Part shown: positions 7,994 to 17,597 of the stretch, in pieces
How positions within the stretch are numbered: position 1 is the first letter of the stretch
Layout of the letters: each line of letters starts with the position of its first letter
The notes under the pieces: model-generated
The model's input: only the letters and a program-made list of their open reading frames with translations
Databases searched by the model: none
Told to the model about the DNA's origin: nothing
Assembly: GCF_900100795.1 (NCBI RefSeq)
Contig: NZ_FNCO01000003.1
Location: 248,001 to 312,000, forward strand
DNA from: Pseudomonas abietaniphila
GTDB taxonomy: Bacteria; Pseudomonadota; Gammaproteobacteria; Pseudomonadales; Pseudomonadaceae
Direction: 5' to 3'
Length of the DNA: 64,000 nucleotides
Translations under genes and position numbers: made by a program

Positions 7994-9778
7994 CTACAGC
8001 ACCGTCCACAACGAATCGAATTCCTGCTCCGGACCCGCTTGCGGCGCGCTCTTCTTCGGCCCTTCCAGCACCTCATACTCGAATTGGTTGTAGCTGCCTG
8101 TCGTCGCCCGGCGATTGCTCAGGCTGGCGCGACGCTCATCGCCACTGGTGTTGATCATCACCTTGCTGCCGTCTTCGAACGGCAGGCGAGGGGCGATCAC
8201 GGTGGCCGGCACGTCAATTGCGCGGACCTCAGGCAGCAACAGCGCACGCAAGTATTGACTGCTTTGCTCGGCGCGCAGCAATTGCAGGCCGCAGGCCTGT
8301 GCAAACGGGGCAATCAATTCGACGCCCATCTGCGTTCCGCCGCTTCGCACCTGACGCACCCAGCGCACCACGGCAATACTCCAGCCGTGGCCGTGGTCCT
8401 GAATTCCGATCATTTCTCCGGCCTGCAACTGGTCCGGTACGTCTTTCGGCCAGGCCAGGCAGTAGCCGCCGGGGCTGTGATTGACGATGTGCAGTGCGTA
8501 AGTGGGAAAGCTGTTCTGGGCGTCAGACGCCGCCGTTGCCTCGGACTCGCTGCCCTGATACTCGATTTCTTCGAACGGCAGCATGTTGCTGGAGCTGCCG
8601 CTGCGTTGAACGTCCATGGCTTGCGCCCATGGGTCATGACGCGTCGGTTCCAGGGGCTGCAGCGTGTATTCGGCGACCTTGCTCACCGTCACAGCGGGCA
8701 CCAGCAGCAAATCACTGAAGCATTTCTGTCCGCCGACAAAATAGTGCAGGGCGCTCATGCCGACGCAGACGGTCAGCGTGCCCTGGCCGGGCGTGCGTTG
8801 AAAGGCGCGCTCCGACACGTCACCCCACGCCGCCGCGAGGTGTTGCAGCACATCAATCGACAGCCCGGGCGGCACATGCAGGTAGGACTGTGAGCGCTGT
8901 TCGATTGGCAGTTCGATATAGCGATGCAGCGCGGCAGACAGCGCGCGCGGGTTGATGCCGAGCAGGTTGGCGCGTTGGTCCTCGGCATACAGCGAGGTGT
9001 AGCGCGGCGCGGTGTCAGTGCTGGGGGCTATGGCGTACAGGCTGGTGTCGTCGAGCGGTTGCTGCAACGTCACCATCGCGCTCCAGGCGTCCAGCGCATC
9101 GGCCAGTTTGCCGATGTTGTGCTGGCGCATCTGATTGCAGCGTGAGCAACCCATCAGCAGCGCAACGAGGTATGTCTGTTCCACCGTCAAGGTGCGCGTG
9201 TGATGCGCCTGGCTATCGGCCACCGGGATGTTATGCAGCTGATGTTGGCGGGCGATCTGGTAGATCTGGTGAAGCTCCAGCCACAAACCGTCCTGCACCG
9301 GGCAATAAAGCTGGTTGGCGCGAATCAACGGGCCGTTGAGGCAATGCAGCGCCCGTTGCAGGGCAGTGGTCAACAGGGTCGTGCGATCCCTGGTGAGCCG
9401 TGGCGCCACCCGAGCGATGATTTGCTTGTAGCCAATGGCAAGATGGTTTTGCAGGGCCTGGCACAGGTTGGCGACTTTGCGCGGGCGCTCTTCCAGTACC
9501 ACCGACTGATTGAGGAAATGCCGCTCCAGGTGCTTGCACACGAAAGACACTTCCGGGCGCAGCAGCTCTAGCAGTTGCAGCCGGTTTTCACTGGGCGTGA
9601 GCAGTTGATTCAGTTCACCCAGGCCCTGATAAAGCTGGCGGGCCATTTCACCGAGGTTGGCTTTGGGAAGGGTAGAGATCCAGCGCTTGAGGTCCCTTGG
9701 CGTCGCGTCACAGAACGACAGGCTCGACTGCGTCGGCACAGGTGCGCGCAACAACAGTGGGAGACTTAAATTACTCAT
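7994..9778 (-). CDS. Conserved Pseudomonas protein with C-terminal PilZ-like domain
   Basis: Codes for 594 residues from the ATG at 9778 (MSNLSLPLLLRAPVP); an upstream TTG at 9799 is less likely. The first 400 residues are mostly helical with no motif I can name, apart from CSRCNQ around residue 210. The last 130 residues form a beta-rich segment (YALHIVNHSPGGYCLAW ... MGVELIAPF) that resembles PilZ, in which N-H-S-P-G-G would stand for the (D/N)xSxxG motif. No clear RxxxR partner is visible, so c-di-GMP binding is uncertain. Orthologues are often labelled molecular chaperone without evidence. It ends 135 bases from serB in convergent orientation. Confidence 0.7.
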   Translation of the reverse strand: MSNLSLPLLLRAPVPTQSSLSFCDATPRDLKRWISTLPKANLGEMARQLYQGLGELNQLLTPSENRLQLLELLRPEVSFVCKHLERHFLNQSVVLEERPRKVANLCQALQNHLAIGYKQIIARVAPRLTRDRTTLLTTALQRALHCLNGPLIRANQLYCPVQDGLWLELHQIYQIARQHQLHNIPVADSQAHHTRTLTVEQTYLVALLMGCSRCNQMRQHNIGKLADALDAWSAMVTLQQPLDDTSLYAIAPSTDTAPRYTSLYAEDQRANLLGINPRALSAALHRYIELPIEQRSQSYLHVPPGLSIDVLQHLAAAWGDVSERAFQRTPGQGTLTVCVGMSALHYFVGGQKCFSDLLLVPAVTVSKVAEYTLQPLEPTRHDPWAQAMDVQRSGSSSNMLPFEEIEYQGSESEATAASDAQNSFPTYALHIVNHSPGGYCLAWPKDVPDQLQAGEMIGIQDHGHGWSIAVVRWVRQVRSGGTQMGVELIAPFAQACGLQLLRAEQSSQYLRALLLPEVRAIDVPATVIAPRLPFEDGSKVMINTSGDERRASLSNRRATTGSYNQFEYEVLEGPKKSAPQAGPEQEFDSLWTVL

Positions 9779-10059
9779 GTGACAGGCAAACCCCAACAAC
9801 TACTGGCTCGGACGGCTTCGTGGAAACTGCGGTGCATTGGCACGCGGTCAAGCGAAACGAGCGAGTGTACGTCAATTGAAAGCGAAGTTTCCTACAACAC
9901 CGATGGACGACTTTAGCAGCATCAGTTCTTGATCGCAGCCTTTAATATCAAAGTGACACCGTATCAGTCTTGATACATCAGGGATGAGGCGACCCATGGC
10001 GGCCTGCAAGGGCATTACAGGCGCGCCAGAAAACCGTTTCAGAAATTAACAGGCAATAA

Positions 10060-10923
10060 TCAGGCCTGAGCAGGTGCTGCCAGCAATTGGCCCATTTGCA
10101 CGGGCGACCCTGCCGCCAGATGCTCTGCCCATTTCACCTGATGGGGGCCGAACAGCACGATGGCGGTCGAGCCCAGCTTGAAGCGACCCAGCTCTGCGCC
10201 TTTTTCCAGATGGATCGGAGCACGCGCGGCTTCGTCATAGCTGAAGGTTTTCAGCTCGCGTTTGGGTGGTGTAACAAGGCCAGCCCACACGGTTTCGATG
10301 GACGCAACAATCATTGCGCCGACCAGAACCACCGCCATCGGGCCACGCTCGGTGTCGAACAGGCAGACCACGCGCTCATTGCGGGCGAACAGTTCAGGAA
10401 CGTTTTCGGCGGTCGTCTGGTTCACCGAGAACAGGCGACCGGGGACGTACACCATCTCCCGCAGCGTCCCTGCCAGCGGCATGTGAACGCGGTGGTAATC
10501 CTTCGGTGATAGATAAACCGTCGCGAATTCGCCACCCATGAACGGCGCTGACAGGCGGGCGTCGCCACCCAGCAGTTCCAGCGCGCTGTAACTGTGGCCT
10601 TTGGCCTGGAAGATACGGCCGTGATCAATCGGGCCTAACTGGCTGACCGCGCCGTCGGCAGGGCAGAGGATGGCGCCCGGCGTTTCGTCCAGCGGACGCG
10701 CACCCGGTTTCAAGGCGCGGGTGAAGAAGTCGTTGAAATGAGGGTAGGCGGTAAAGTCTTCGACCAATGCCTGGGACATGTCGACCTGATAACGGCGCAC
10801 GAACCACTGCGTGAACGCGTTCTTGAACCAGCGCACGCGGCATTCGGCAACGCAGCCGGCCAGGCGTGACAGCAGATGGTGGGGAAGCAGGTATTGGAAA
10901 AGAATAAACAGACGCTGTTTCAT
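10060..10923 (-). CDS. psd: Phosphatidylserine decarboxylase proenzyme
   Basis: Codes for 287 residues from the ATG at 10923 ([23 protein letters not shown]), a membrane-associating N-terminus. The self-cleavage motif LGST lies near the C-terminus ([11 protein letters not shown]); cleavage between Gly251 and Ser252 would make the beta and alpha chains and turn Ser252 into the pyruvoyl group. Other family motifs are [11 protein letters not shown] (about 143-153) and VGAMIVASI. The enzyme turns phosphatidylserine into phosphatidylethanolamine at the inner membrane. It lies 70 bases downstream of rhdA on the same strand. Confidence 0.97.
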   Translation of the reverse strand: MKQRLFILFQYLLPHHLLSRLAGCVAECRVRWFKNAFTQWFVRRYQVDMSQALVEDFTAYPHFNDFFTRALKPGARPLDETPGAILCPADGAVSQLGPIDHGRIFQAKGHSYSALELLGGDARLSAPFMGGEFATVYLSPKDYHRVHMPLAGTLREMVYVPGRLFSVNQTTAENVPELFARNERVVCLFDTERGPMAVVLVGAMIVASIETVWAGLVTPPKRELKTFSYDEAARAPIHLEKGAELGRFKLGSTAIVLFGPHQVKWAEHLAAGSPVQMGQLLAAPAQA

Positions 10924-10993
10924 CAAGATTCCTAAAACGTTTCAAAAAGGGCTTTTGACAGGTGAAGCCAGTGCGGGCAGCAGGGGCGCCCGG

Positions 10994-11809
10994 TTATTTC
11001 TCGATCGGTGTGTCCGGGTGGTTGCCCCATTCGCCCCACGAGCCGGCATAACCTTTGACTCGCGGGTAACCCAGGGCCTTGGCCACCAGATAGGTGAAGC
11101 CGGAACGGTGGTGGGTCTGGCAATGGGTGATGACTTCTTTGTCCGGCGTGATGCCCAGGCTTTCCAGAATCTGTGGCATGTCTTTGCGGATGCGCAGATG
11201 GCGCGCCGGATCCATTCCCGCGGTCCATTCAAAGTTGACGGCGCCGGGAATGTGTCCACCTTTGGCGGCCACCACTTTCTCCCCTGAATACTCCGTTGGA
11301 CCGCGCGCGTCCCAGATCGCCAGATCAGCGGCGCCCAGGCGGCTTTGCAGGTATTCACGGGTGGCGGTAGGTTCGTCATGGAGCGTCAGCGGGACAGGAC
11401 CGCCAGCCGGTGCCGGCACGTCAGTGGACAATGGCAGGCCTTCGGCTTGCCAGGACAGCAGGCCGCCGTCCAGATAGTGATATTTCGAATGCCCGATTAC
11501 GTCCAGTAGCCAGATGAAGCGGCCCGCCCAACCGCCGCCTTCGTCGTCGTAGACCACGTAGACCGCATCAGGGTTGTGGCCCAGCTCACCGAACAGGGCT
11601 TCCAGCTGTGTCTTCGTCGGCAGCAGGCCGGGAGCAGGAGGTTGACCCAGTTGTGTACGCTTGGGGTCAACGAACCGTGCGCCCGGGATGTGACCGGCCT
11701 CATAACGAGGTGCGCTGGTCAGATCCACCAGGATCAGGTCTGAAGCGCCGAGGCGTGCCTGCAGTTCTGCGGGCTCGATCACCAGCGGCAAGCTTGAGAA
11801 GGCAGACAT
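10994..11809 (-). CDS. rhdA: Rhodanese-type thiosulfate sulfurtransferase
   Basis: Codes for 271 residues in two tandem rhodanese domains. The N-terminal domain is non-catalytic; the C-terminal domain carries the active loop HCQTHHRSG with catalytic Cys230. Loop and residue number match the Azotobacter vinelandii RhdA as I recall it. The enzyme moves sulfane sulfur from thiosulfate to a thiophilic acceptor such as cyanide. The position next to psd is the conserved Pseudomonas order. Preceded by a GGAGACCCAC ribosome site before the ATG at 11809. Confidence 0.95.
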   Translation of the reverse strand: MSAFSSLPLVIEPAELQARLGASDLILVDLTSAPRYEAGHIPGARFVDPKRTQLGQPPAPGLLPTKTQLEALFGELGHNPDAVYVVYDDEGGGWAGRFIWLLDVIGHSKYHYLDGGLLSWQAEGLPLSTDVPAPAGGPVPLTLHDEPTATREYLQSRLGAADLAIWDARGPTEYSGEKVVAAKGGHIPGAVNFEWTAGMDPARHLRIRKDMPQILESLGITPDKEVITHCQTHHRSGFTYLVAKALGYPRVKGYAGSWGEWGNHPDTPIEK

Positions 11810-11854
11810 GTGGGTCTCCAGATCACGAAAAAGAGGCGAATTGTAGCTCAGCCG

Positions 11855-13390
11855 TCAGGCATTGCGATGGCTAAAGGTCGTCAGCGCTTTCTCGATGCAC
11901 TGTCCTGTTTTACCAAAGGCCTGGACCGTGACTTCCGAGAACGGACCGCCGCCCTGGTCGGCAACGATCAGCATCACCACGCGGCCATTGCTCGCCAGTG
12001 AGCGAATCAGCAGGTTTTCCCCCGTGAACAGGTTGCGCAGTTGAGGTGGCAGCAGCGCCGAGAATTGAGCGTTGTTGGCAGGTGTCAGGCGCAATTGCGT
12101 GGCTTGGGCGAGTAATCGCTGCAGCACGGTGCTGTCTTTATAAGGAATCATCAGGGCCGCTGCGGATTTATCCACACCCGCGATCTGGTGCACGCGCAAG
12201 CTGTCGCTTTTTCGGTCGATCATCAGCAGCAGTGCGCGCTGCATCCCGGACGCCAGCAAGGCATCCCGTGCGCAGGTGGTCAGGTGCATCGCGTTGGTGA
12301 ACGCGCTGGGCTCCCTGAGCAGGTCGCCGCAGTGCTTACGCCAGACCTGCAACGCCTCGGCGGAAGGGGGCGGCGCCGGTAGCAATCCTTTATGCACCCG
12401 CCGCGCGTCCCATGGCCAGAGCAAGGCTTCGGCCGGATGCCAGACGCCCGGCGCCGCATGTTGCCGAGCACTGGCGGCGGCGTTCTGGTGCACCTGCTGC
12501 TGCAACTCCATCAAGGGTTGTTGCCGGTACAGGCTCGTCAGCAATTGCCAGCGCAGGTTGTGCGGCGTGTCCCAGGCCTGTTGCGCCGATAACGCCAGAC
12601 CGTTGGCCAGCAGGATGGTGTTGGCGGGTTGATTGAGCCAGCGCTGCAACGGCAAGTCGGCATCCAGGCTCTGTTGCTGTTTGAGGGGATCTTCGTTTTC
12701 GTGAGCGATGCGCAACACGTTCACCAGGTTGCGCTGTTCGTGGATCAGCAATTGATAGCCCTGCGTCACCCAGATCGGCAGCCGCCAGTGCTCGGCCAGC
12801 GCCTGGCACAGGCACAGCAACCGAACGCCAAACAAAGACTTCTCGACAGTCCGCGCCGACTCTCCTTTATGAATGACCCGCAGCTCCCACTCTTCCAGCA
12901 GCTTGGGGTGGGCCAGCGCCATCGGCCACAACGGCGCGAGAAACAGCAGGCTGCCCAGGTGAATGTCCTGCCAGAGGCGCGCCAACTGGTTGGCGAACAA
13001 GCCATGAGCCTGTTGCGTGGCGTGCTGGCTGATCATTTGAAGCTGGCGCAGTGCGACAGGGATGTCCTGTAATTCGACGCTGGGCAGACGAGTGAGCAGG
13101 GTGGCCGTTCTGGCCAGTCCCAGTCGGTTCAGTGCGACCTCAAGGCTCTCGGCCGGCTCAGCCAGGCCGCTGCCGTGGACATTGGCCTCGCGCAGCACGC
13201 TCAGCACCAGCGCAGGGCTGTCTTGCATCAATTCGGCGATGTCCCGAAGCGAGCGGCGGCTGTCATTCAGCGCTGCGTTGACCTTCGCATGCGCGATCGC
13301 CGGGACAGGCAAAGCAATGCTGTCCAGTTGTTTGACCCAGGTGTCGAGTGTCTGCGGAACGGGGAGCGATGAGGCTTTATCTGATTGCAT
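11855..13390 (-). CDS. HDOD domain protein with GAF-like C-terminal region
   Basis: Codes for 511 residues from the ATG at 13390. The N-terminal part (about 20-240) has the HDOD pattern: LPVPAIAHAKVNAALND, an ALNRLGLARTATLL helix, and further helices where HD-type metal ligands are missing. Residues 360-505 look like a GAF-type sensor (DALLASGMQRALLLMIDRKSDSL, then IVADQGGGPFSE). HDOD proteins are non-enzymatic signalling adaptors often tied to motility or biofilm output. It is divergent from motA, which fits such a role, but no target can be inferred from sequence. Confidence 0.75.
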   Translation of the reverse strand: MQSDKASSLPVPQTLDTWVKQLDSIALPVPAIAHAKVNAALNDSRRSLRDIAELMQDSPALVLSVLREANVHGSGLAEPAESLEVALNRLGLARTATLLTRLPSVELQDIPVALRQLQMISQHATQQAHGLFANQLARLWQDIHLGSLLFLAPLWPMALAHPKLLEEWELRVIHKGESARTVEKSLFGVRLLCLCQALAEHWRLPIWVTQGYQLLIHEQRNLVNVLRIAHENEDPLKQQQSLDADLPLQRWLNQPANTILLANGLALSAQQAWDTPHNLRWQLLTSLYRQQPLMELQQQVHQNAAASARQHAAPGVWHPAEALLWPWDARRVHKGLLPAPPPSAEALQVWRKHCGDLLREPSAFTNAMHLTTCARDALLASGMQRALLLMIDRKSDSLRVHQIAGVDKSAAALMIPYKDSTVLQRLLAQATQLRLTPANNAQFSALLPPQLRNLFTGENLLIRSLASNGRVVMLIVADQGGGPFSEVTVQAFGKTGQCIEKALTTFSHRNA

Positions 13391-13505
13391 TCACAAGGCC
13401 CATACGGCTGGGAGGTTTTGATCGGCGTCGAATGATGGCATCATGCTGGCCTTCGAGCGGGTGTGCCCGAGCCAGACGCCAGACAGGTTTTTCACGTGAT
13501 TTGAC

Positions 13506-13532
13506 TATAGTCTGGCGCACTCATGCCGATAA
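13506..13532 (+). promoter_or_regulatory. FliA (sigma-28) promoter for motAB
   Basis: TATAGTCT (13506-13513) and GCCGATAA (13525-13532) are separated by exactly 11 bases. The consensus is TAAAGTTT-N11-GCCGATAA, so the -10 is perfect and the -35 differs at two of eight positions. It lies 70 bases upstream of the motA start. This is the expected control of late flagellar genes. Confidence 0.88.
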
Positions 13533-13601
13533 GTAGAACAAGAGTTTTGAACGCTTCTCGCACAATGACCATGAACCCGACTCAGTAAGTATTTTTTATC
13601 T

Positions 13602-14453
13602 ATGGCAAAAATTATCGGCATCATCGTCGTTTTCGCGAGCGTCCTCGGCGGCTACGTACTTTCCCACGGTCAGATCGCTGCGTTGATCCAGCCTTTCGAG
13701 GTCCTGATCATCGGCGGTGCTGCGTTCGGCGCATTTTTGCAGGCGAACCCGGGCTACATGACCATGCACGTCATCAAGAAATCCTTGAAGATGTTCAGCT
13801 CGCGTTTCACCCACGCCTTCTACCTTGAGGTGCTGGGCCTGATCTACGAGATCCTCAACAAGAGCCGTCGTGAAGGCATGATGGCGATTGAAGGCGATAT
13901 CGAAGAGCCGGAGAACAGCCCGATCTTCGCCAAGTACCCGAGCATCCTCAAAGACACCAGGATGATCGCCTTCATTTGCGACTACTTGCGCATCATGTCG
14001 TCCGGCAACATGGCCCCTCACGAGCTCGAAGGCCTGTTCGACATGGAACTGTTGAGCATGAAGGAAGAGCTGGAGCACCCGTCCCACGCGGTGACCGGCG
14101 TGGCAGACGGTATGCCCGGTTTCGGTATCGTCGCGGCAGTACTCGGTATCGTGGTGACCATGGCCTCCCTGGGCTCCGGCGACAAGGCTGCAATCGGTAT
14201 GCACGTCGGTGCAGCGCTCGTGGGTACCTTCTTCGGTATTCTCGCGGCGTACGGTTTCTTCGGCCCGCTGGCCACCTCCCTAGCGCACGACGCCAAGGAA
14301 GAAATGAACGTGTTCGAAGCCATCAAGGCCTCCCTCGTGGCTTCGGCTTCGGGCGTGCCGCCTTCACTGGCGGTCGAGTTCGGTCGCAAGGTTCTGTATC
14401 CGGCGCACCGCCCCAGCTTCAGCGAGCTGGAACAAGCAGTCCGCGGTCGCTGA
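13602..14453 (+). CDS. motA: Flagellar motor stator protein MotA
   Basis: Codes for 283 residues with four membrane helices: two near the N-terminus (MAKIIGIIVVFASVLGGYVL and VLIIGGAAFGAFL) and two at about 170-220 (FGIVAAVLGIVVTMASL, AALVGTFFGILAAYGFFGPLA). The cytoplasmic loop holds the charged residues Arg89/Arg90 and Glu97 that contact FliG in this family. MotA5MotB2 is the proton-driven stator that torques the flagellum. The gene is preceded by a sigma-28 promoter and is followed by motB after three bases. Confidence 0.97.
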   Translation: MAKIIGIIVVFASVLGGYVLSHGQIAALIQPFEVLIIGGAAFGAFLQANPGYMTMHVIKKSLKMFSSRFTHAFYLEVLGLIYEILNKSRREGMMAIEGDIEEPENSPIFAKYPSILKDTRMIAFICDYLRIMSSGNMAPHELEGLFDMELLSMKEELEHPSHAVTGVADGMPGFGIVAAVLGIVVTMASLGSGDKAAIGMHVGAALVGTFFGILAAYGFFGPLATSLAHDAKEEMNVFEAIKASLVASASGVPPSLAVEFGRKVLYPAHRPSFSELEQAVRGR

Positions 14454-14456
14454 TCC

Positions 14457-15494
14457 ATGGAAAATAATCAGCCAATCATAGTCAAGCGCGTCAAGCGCTT
14501 TGGCGGAGGGCACCACGGCGGCGCCTGGAAAATCGCTTTTGCCGACTTCGCGACGGCAATGATGGCGTTCTTCCTGGTGCTGTGGCTGATGTCCTCGGCC
14601 ACGCCCGAACAATTGATCGCCATCGCCGGTTACTTCAAGGACCCGGTCGGTTTCTCCGACAGTGGCTCGCCTTACGTGATCGACCTCGGGGGTTCGCCCG
14701 AGATGTCGCCTGACCAGACGCTCAACCCTGAAGTGAAGAGCACGCCTGCGCCGGACAAAGTGCCTGTCGATGCCGACAAGCAGGATGCCGCCGCCGAGCA
14801 GGTCGAGCAGGAGCGCCTGGAAATGCTGTTGCAGGAGCTTCAGACCAAGATCAACGAGAACCCGCAACTGGCCAAGTTCAAGGACCAGATCCTGTTCGAG
14901 ATCACTCAGGACGGCCTGCGTATCCAGATCATGGACGCTGAGAACCGCCCAATGTTCGACATCGGAAGCGCGCGTCTGAAGCCTTATTTCGAAGACATCC
15001 TGCTGGCCATGGCTGACACCATCAAGGCCGTGCCGAACAAAGTCAGCATCAGCGGTCATACCGACGCGACACCGTATGTAGGCAACAACGGATTCGGTAA
15101 CTGGGAGCTGTCGGCCAACCGCGCCAACGCCGCTCGCCGGGCGTTGATTGCCGGTGGTTATCCCGATCCGCAGGTTGCTCGTGTCGTGGGTTATGCCTCG
15201 TCTTCGCTGTACGACAAGGAACACCCTGAAAACCCGATCAACCGCCGTATCGACATCGTCGTGCTGACCAAAAAGGCTCAGGCGCGCATCGAAGGCGATC
15301 AGAACGCTGGCGAGGCGCCCAAGACCGACGCTGCCCCGGCTCCGACCTCGCCGACTGCGCCGGGCGGCAAGCCAGGCGCATCGACCGCCGCACCCGCGGT
15401 CGATCCCCAGGCTTATGCCCAGCCCCACGAGATCCGACAGAAGCTGAACATCTTCGATCAAGGGCAACTAAAGATCGACGAGACCAAGAACTGA
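14457..15494 (+). CDS. motB: Flagellar motor protein MotB
   Basis: Codes for 345 residues starting three bases after motA. A basic cytoplasmic N-terminus leads to one membrane helix (about 28-46) with the proton-carrying Asp30 (KIAFADFATAMMAFF). A long linker follows, then an OmpA-like peptidoglycan-binding domain (about 165-275: DIGSARLKPYF, VSISGHTDATPY, LSANRANAARRAL). The tail is Ala/Pro-rich and low in complexity. It anchors the stator to the cell wall and forms the proton channel with MotA. Confidence 0.97.
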   Translation: MENNQPIIVKRVKRFGGGHHGGAWKIAFADFATAMMAFFLVLWLMSSATPEQLIAIAGYFKDPVGFSDSGSPYVIDLGGSPEMSPDQTLNPEVKSTPAPDKVPVDADKQDAAAEQVEQERLEMLLQELQTKINENPQLAKFKDQILFEITQDGLRIQIMDAENRPMFDIGSARLKPYFEDILLAMADTIKAVPNKVSISGHTDATPYVGNNGFGNWELSANRANAARRALIAGGYPDPQVARVVGYASSSLYDKEHPENPINRRIDIVVLTKKAQARIEGDQNAGEAPKTDAAPAPTSPTAPGGKPGASTAAPAVDPQAYAQPHEIRQKLNIFDQGQLKIDETKN

Positions 15495-15523
15495 CGGTTA
15501 GATCGTGGTCGTCCGGGCGGGCC

Positions 15524-15591
15524 TCTCGTGAATGAATTCACTCCCACAGTGGGCATGCATTTTTCATGTGGGAGCGATTTCATTCGCGATG
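15524..15591. repeat. REPIN of the GTGGGAGCGATTTCATTCGCGATG type
   Basis: A divergent left arm (15524-15547, ending CACTCCCAC) and a right arm GTGGGAG...CGCGATG (15568-15591) are inverted relative to each other. A second copy of this subtype occurs at 38689-38778. It lies in the 338-base gap between motB and rsgA. Confidence 0.65.
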
Positions 15592-15621
15592 ACCGTACTT
15601 CGGCGATAACCCACGCACACA

Positions 15622-15650
15622 AAAACGCCGCGATCATCGCGGCGTTTTTT
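15622..15650. terminator. Intrinsic terminator in the motB-rsgA gap
   Basis: AACGCCGCGAT / ATCGCGGCGTT is a near-perfect palindrome followed by TTTTTTT and preceded by AAAAA, so it can work on both strands between the convergent motB and rsgA. The rest of this 338-base gap holds two REPINs and no gene that I can see. Confidence 0.9.
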
Positions 15651-15733
15651 TGGCTATGAACATCCAGCTGTCGCTGTCAGGCTTGCCGGCGGTGGGGATA
15701 TTGAAGGTATCACCGCCTACGAGCCACCCTCCT

Positions 15734-15819
15734 GTAGGAGCGCGCTTGCCCGCGATTGAGGTGTGTCAGGCACCATCAATGTTGGATAGGTGAGCGCCAT
15801 CGCGGGCCAGCGCTCCTAC
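15734..15819. repeat. REPIN (GTAGGAGCGCGCTTGCCCGCGAT type)
   Basis: The left arm 15734-15756 and the right arm 15799-15819 (ATCGCGGGCCAGCGCTCCTAC) are inverted; the right arm has a small deletion. It is the same REP family as the copies at 54744, 55966 and 62304. It ends 13 bases before the rsgA stop codon. Confidence 0.85.
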
Positions 15820-15832
15820 CCTGTGGCGGCGA

Positions 15833-16864
15833 TCAGTAACTGCTACCCGCCAAGCTCGCAATGATCGACCGGTAGCTGTTCATCCGTTGCTGCTGCACGC
15901 GGCCGTCTTCAAGGGCCTGGAGCAGCGCACAGCCGGGTTCGCGGTCATGTTTGCAGTCGCGGAAGCGGCATCGGCCGAGCAGGTCGTTGAATTCGATGAA
16001 GCCCGCTTCGACGTCGGCGCGGCTCACGTGGCCCAGGCCGAATTCGCGAATCCCCGGTGAGTCGATCAGATCGCCGCCGCGCGGGAAGTGGAACAGGCGG
16101 GCGGTGGTCGTGGTGTGCGTGCCCTGACCGGAATACTCCGACAGCGGTCCGACACGGGTGCCGACTTCGGGCAGCAGGCTGTTCACCAGCGAGGATTTAC
16201 CCACGCCAGACTGCCCGACGAACACGCTGATGTGGCCGTCCAGCTGGTCCTGCAGGTTCTGCATGCCGTTGCCGTGATGGGCCGAGACTTCCAGCACCGG
16301 ATAACCGAGCGTGCGATAGACCTCCAGCAAAGCGTTCAGCGCCGGGGCGTTCTGATCGTCGATGAGGTCGAATTTGTTCAGCAGCAACAGCGGACGAATG
16401 CCGGCGTGTTCAGCGGCCACCAGATAACGGTCGATCAGGTTGGCGTGAGGCTCGGGCATGGGCGCGAACACGATGACGATCAGGTCCACGTTCGACGCGA
16501 CCGGCTTGAGCTGGCCACGGGAGTCTGGACGGCACAGTTCGGTCGTGCGGGGCAGTTGCGCGACGATCACGCCGATGCCTTGGTTGCCCGCTCGCCAGAC
16601 GACCTTGTCGCCTGTCACCAGTGCAGGCAGGTTGGCGCGCAAATGGCAACGGAACACCTGGCCACTCAGTTCTCCTTCCTGCGCCTCGACTTCCACCTGT
16701 ACGCCGAAATGCGCGATCACCAGCCCCGTTTGCTCTGGGCCCAGATCGCCGCCTTCCAGGGTTTCCAAGGCTTGCGATTCTCGTTTGGCGGCACGCGCGG
16801 CGCGCTCGCCCTGAATCTTTTCGATGCGCCAGTTCTGGCGGCGGTTGAGTTGGCGTTTGGCCAT
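15833..16864 (-). CDS. rsgA: Small ribosomal subunit biogenesis GTPase RsgA
   Basis: Codes for 343 residues from the ATG at 16864. It has a basic N-terminus, an OB fold (about 40-110), and a circularly permuted GTPase domain in the order G4 (LNKFDL), G1 ([12 protein letters not shown]), G3 ([10 protein letters not shown]). A zinc-binding C-terminus follows with C-x5-C, H and C ligands ([16 protein letters not shown]). It checks late 30S assembly. It is divergent from orn with a 104-base gap, as in other Pseudomonas. Confidence 0.96.
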   Translation of the reverse strand: MAKRQLNRRQNWRIEKIQGERAARAAKRESQALETLEGGDLGPEQTGLVIAHFGVQVEVEAQEGELSGQVFRCHLRANLPALVTGDKVVWRAGNQGIGVIVAQLPRTTELCRPDSRGQLKPVASNVDLIVIVFAPMPEPHANLIDRYLVAAEHAGIRPLLLLNKFDLIDDQNAPALNALLEVYRTLGYPVLEVSAHHGNGMQNLQDQLDGHISVFVGQSGVGKSSLVNSLLPEVGTRVGPLSEYSGQGTHTTTTARLFHFPRGGDLIDSPGIREFGLGHVSRADVEAGFIEFNDLLGRCRFRDCKHDREPGCALLQALEDGRVQQQRMNSYRSIIASLAGSSY

Positions 16865-16968
16865 GGGTGCTCAGTGTTCCATTGGATAAAGCAGCTGAAG
16901 GTTAAGCGGGGGGGAGTCTAGCATGCCCGCCTGAGCTAAACTGCGCGCCTACGCTGAGGAGCCGACAT

Positions 16969-17505
16969 ATGCAGAGCAAGCAGAACCTGATCTGGATCGA
17001 CCTGGAAATGACCGGTCTGGATCCCGATAACGACGTCATCATCGAAATGGCGACCATCATCACCGACAGCGAGCTCAATACGCTGGCCGAGGGACCGGTC
17101 ATCGCGGTGCATCAGAGCGATGAGCTGTTGGCCGGGATGGACGAGTGGAACACCCGTCAACACGGCGGTTCGGGCCTGACCCAGCGCGTGCGCGAGAGCA
17201 AGATCTCCACGGCTGAAGCCGAAGCTATGACCCTGGAGTTCATCAAGCAGTGGGTGCCGGAGCGCAGCTCGCCCATCTGTGGCAACAGCATCTGCCAGGA
17301 TCGCCGCTTCCTGTACAAGCGCATGCCGACGCTGGAAAACTACTTCCACTACCGCAATCTGGACGTTTCGACGCTCAAGGAACTGGCCGCGCGCTGGTCA
17401 CCTGAGCTGAAATTCAAGAAAGGCAGCACGCACCTGGCGCTGGACGACATTCGCGAATCTATCGCCGAGCTGCGTTTCTATCGCGAGCATTTCATCAAGG
17501 TCTAA
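16969..17505 (+). CDS. orn: Oligoribonuclease
   Basis: Codes for 178 residues of the DEDDh exonuclease family. Visible motifs are [10 protein letters not shown] (catalytic Asp11 and Glu13), [11 protein letters not shown] and [11 protein letters not shown]. It degrades 2-5 nt RNA and, in Pseudomonas, pGpG from c-di-GMP turnover, so it links RNA decay to cyclic-dinucleotide signalling. A GAGGAG ribosome site precedes the ATG at 16969 and an intrinsic terminator follows. Confidence 0.97.
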   Translation: MQSKQNLIWIDLEMTGLDPDNDVIIEMATIITDSELNTLAEGPVIAVHQSDELLAGMDEWNTRQHGGSGLTQRVRESKISTAEAEAMTLEFIKQWVPERSSPICGNSICQDRRFLYKRMPTLENYFHYRNLDVSTLKELAARWSPELKFKKGSTHLALDDIRESIAELRFYREHFIKV

Positions 17506-17515
17506 ATCGTTAAGC

Positions 17516-17545
17516 GAAGAGGGCTTGATGATGCGCCCTCTTTTG
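17516..17545 (+). terminator. Intrinsic terminator after orn
   Basis: AGAGGGC (17518-17524) pairs with GCCCTCT (17535-17541), followed by TTTT. It lies 13 bases after the orn stop. Confidence 0.8.
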
Positions 17546-17597
17546 GTGCTTCGGCACAGTGGTTAGACTGCGCCCCTTTCTCGCAGGGACTGCCGCC

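Noticed and set aside
15495..15832. CRISPR-like array made of repeated hairpins
   Set aside because: The repeats are inverted REP pairs of different subtypes, not direct repeats with spacers.
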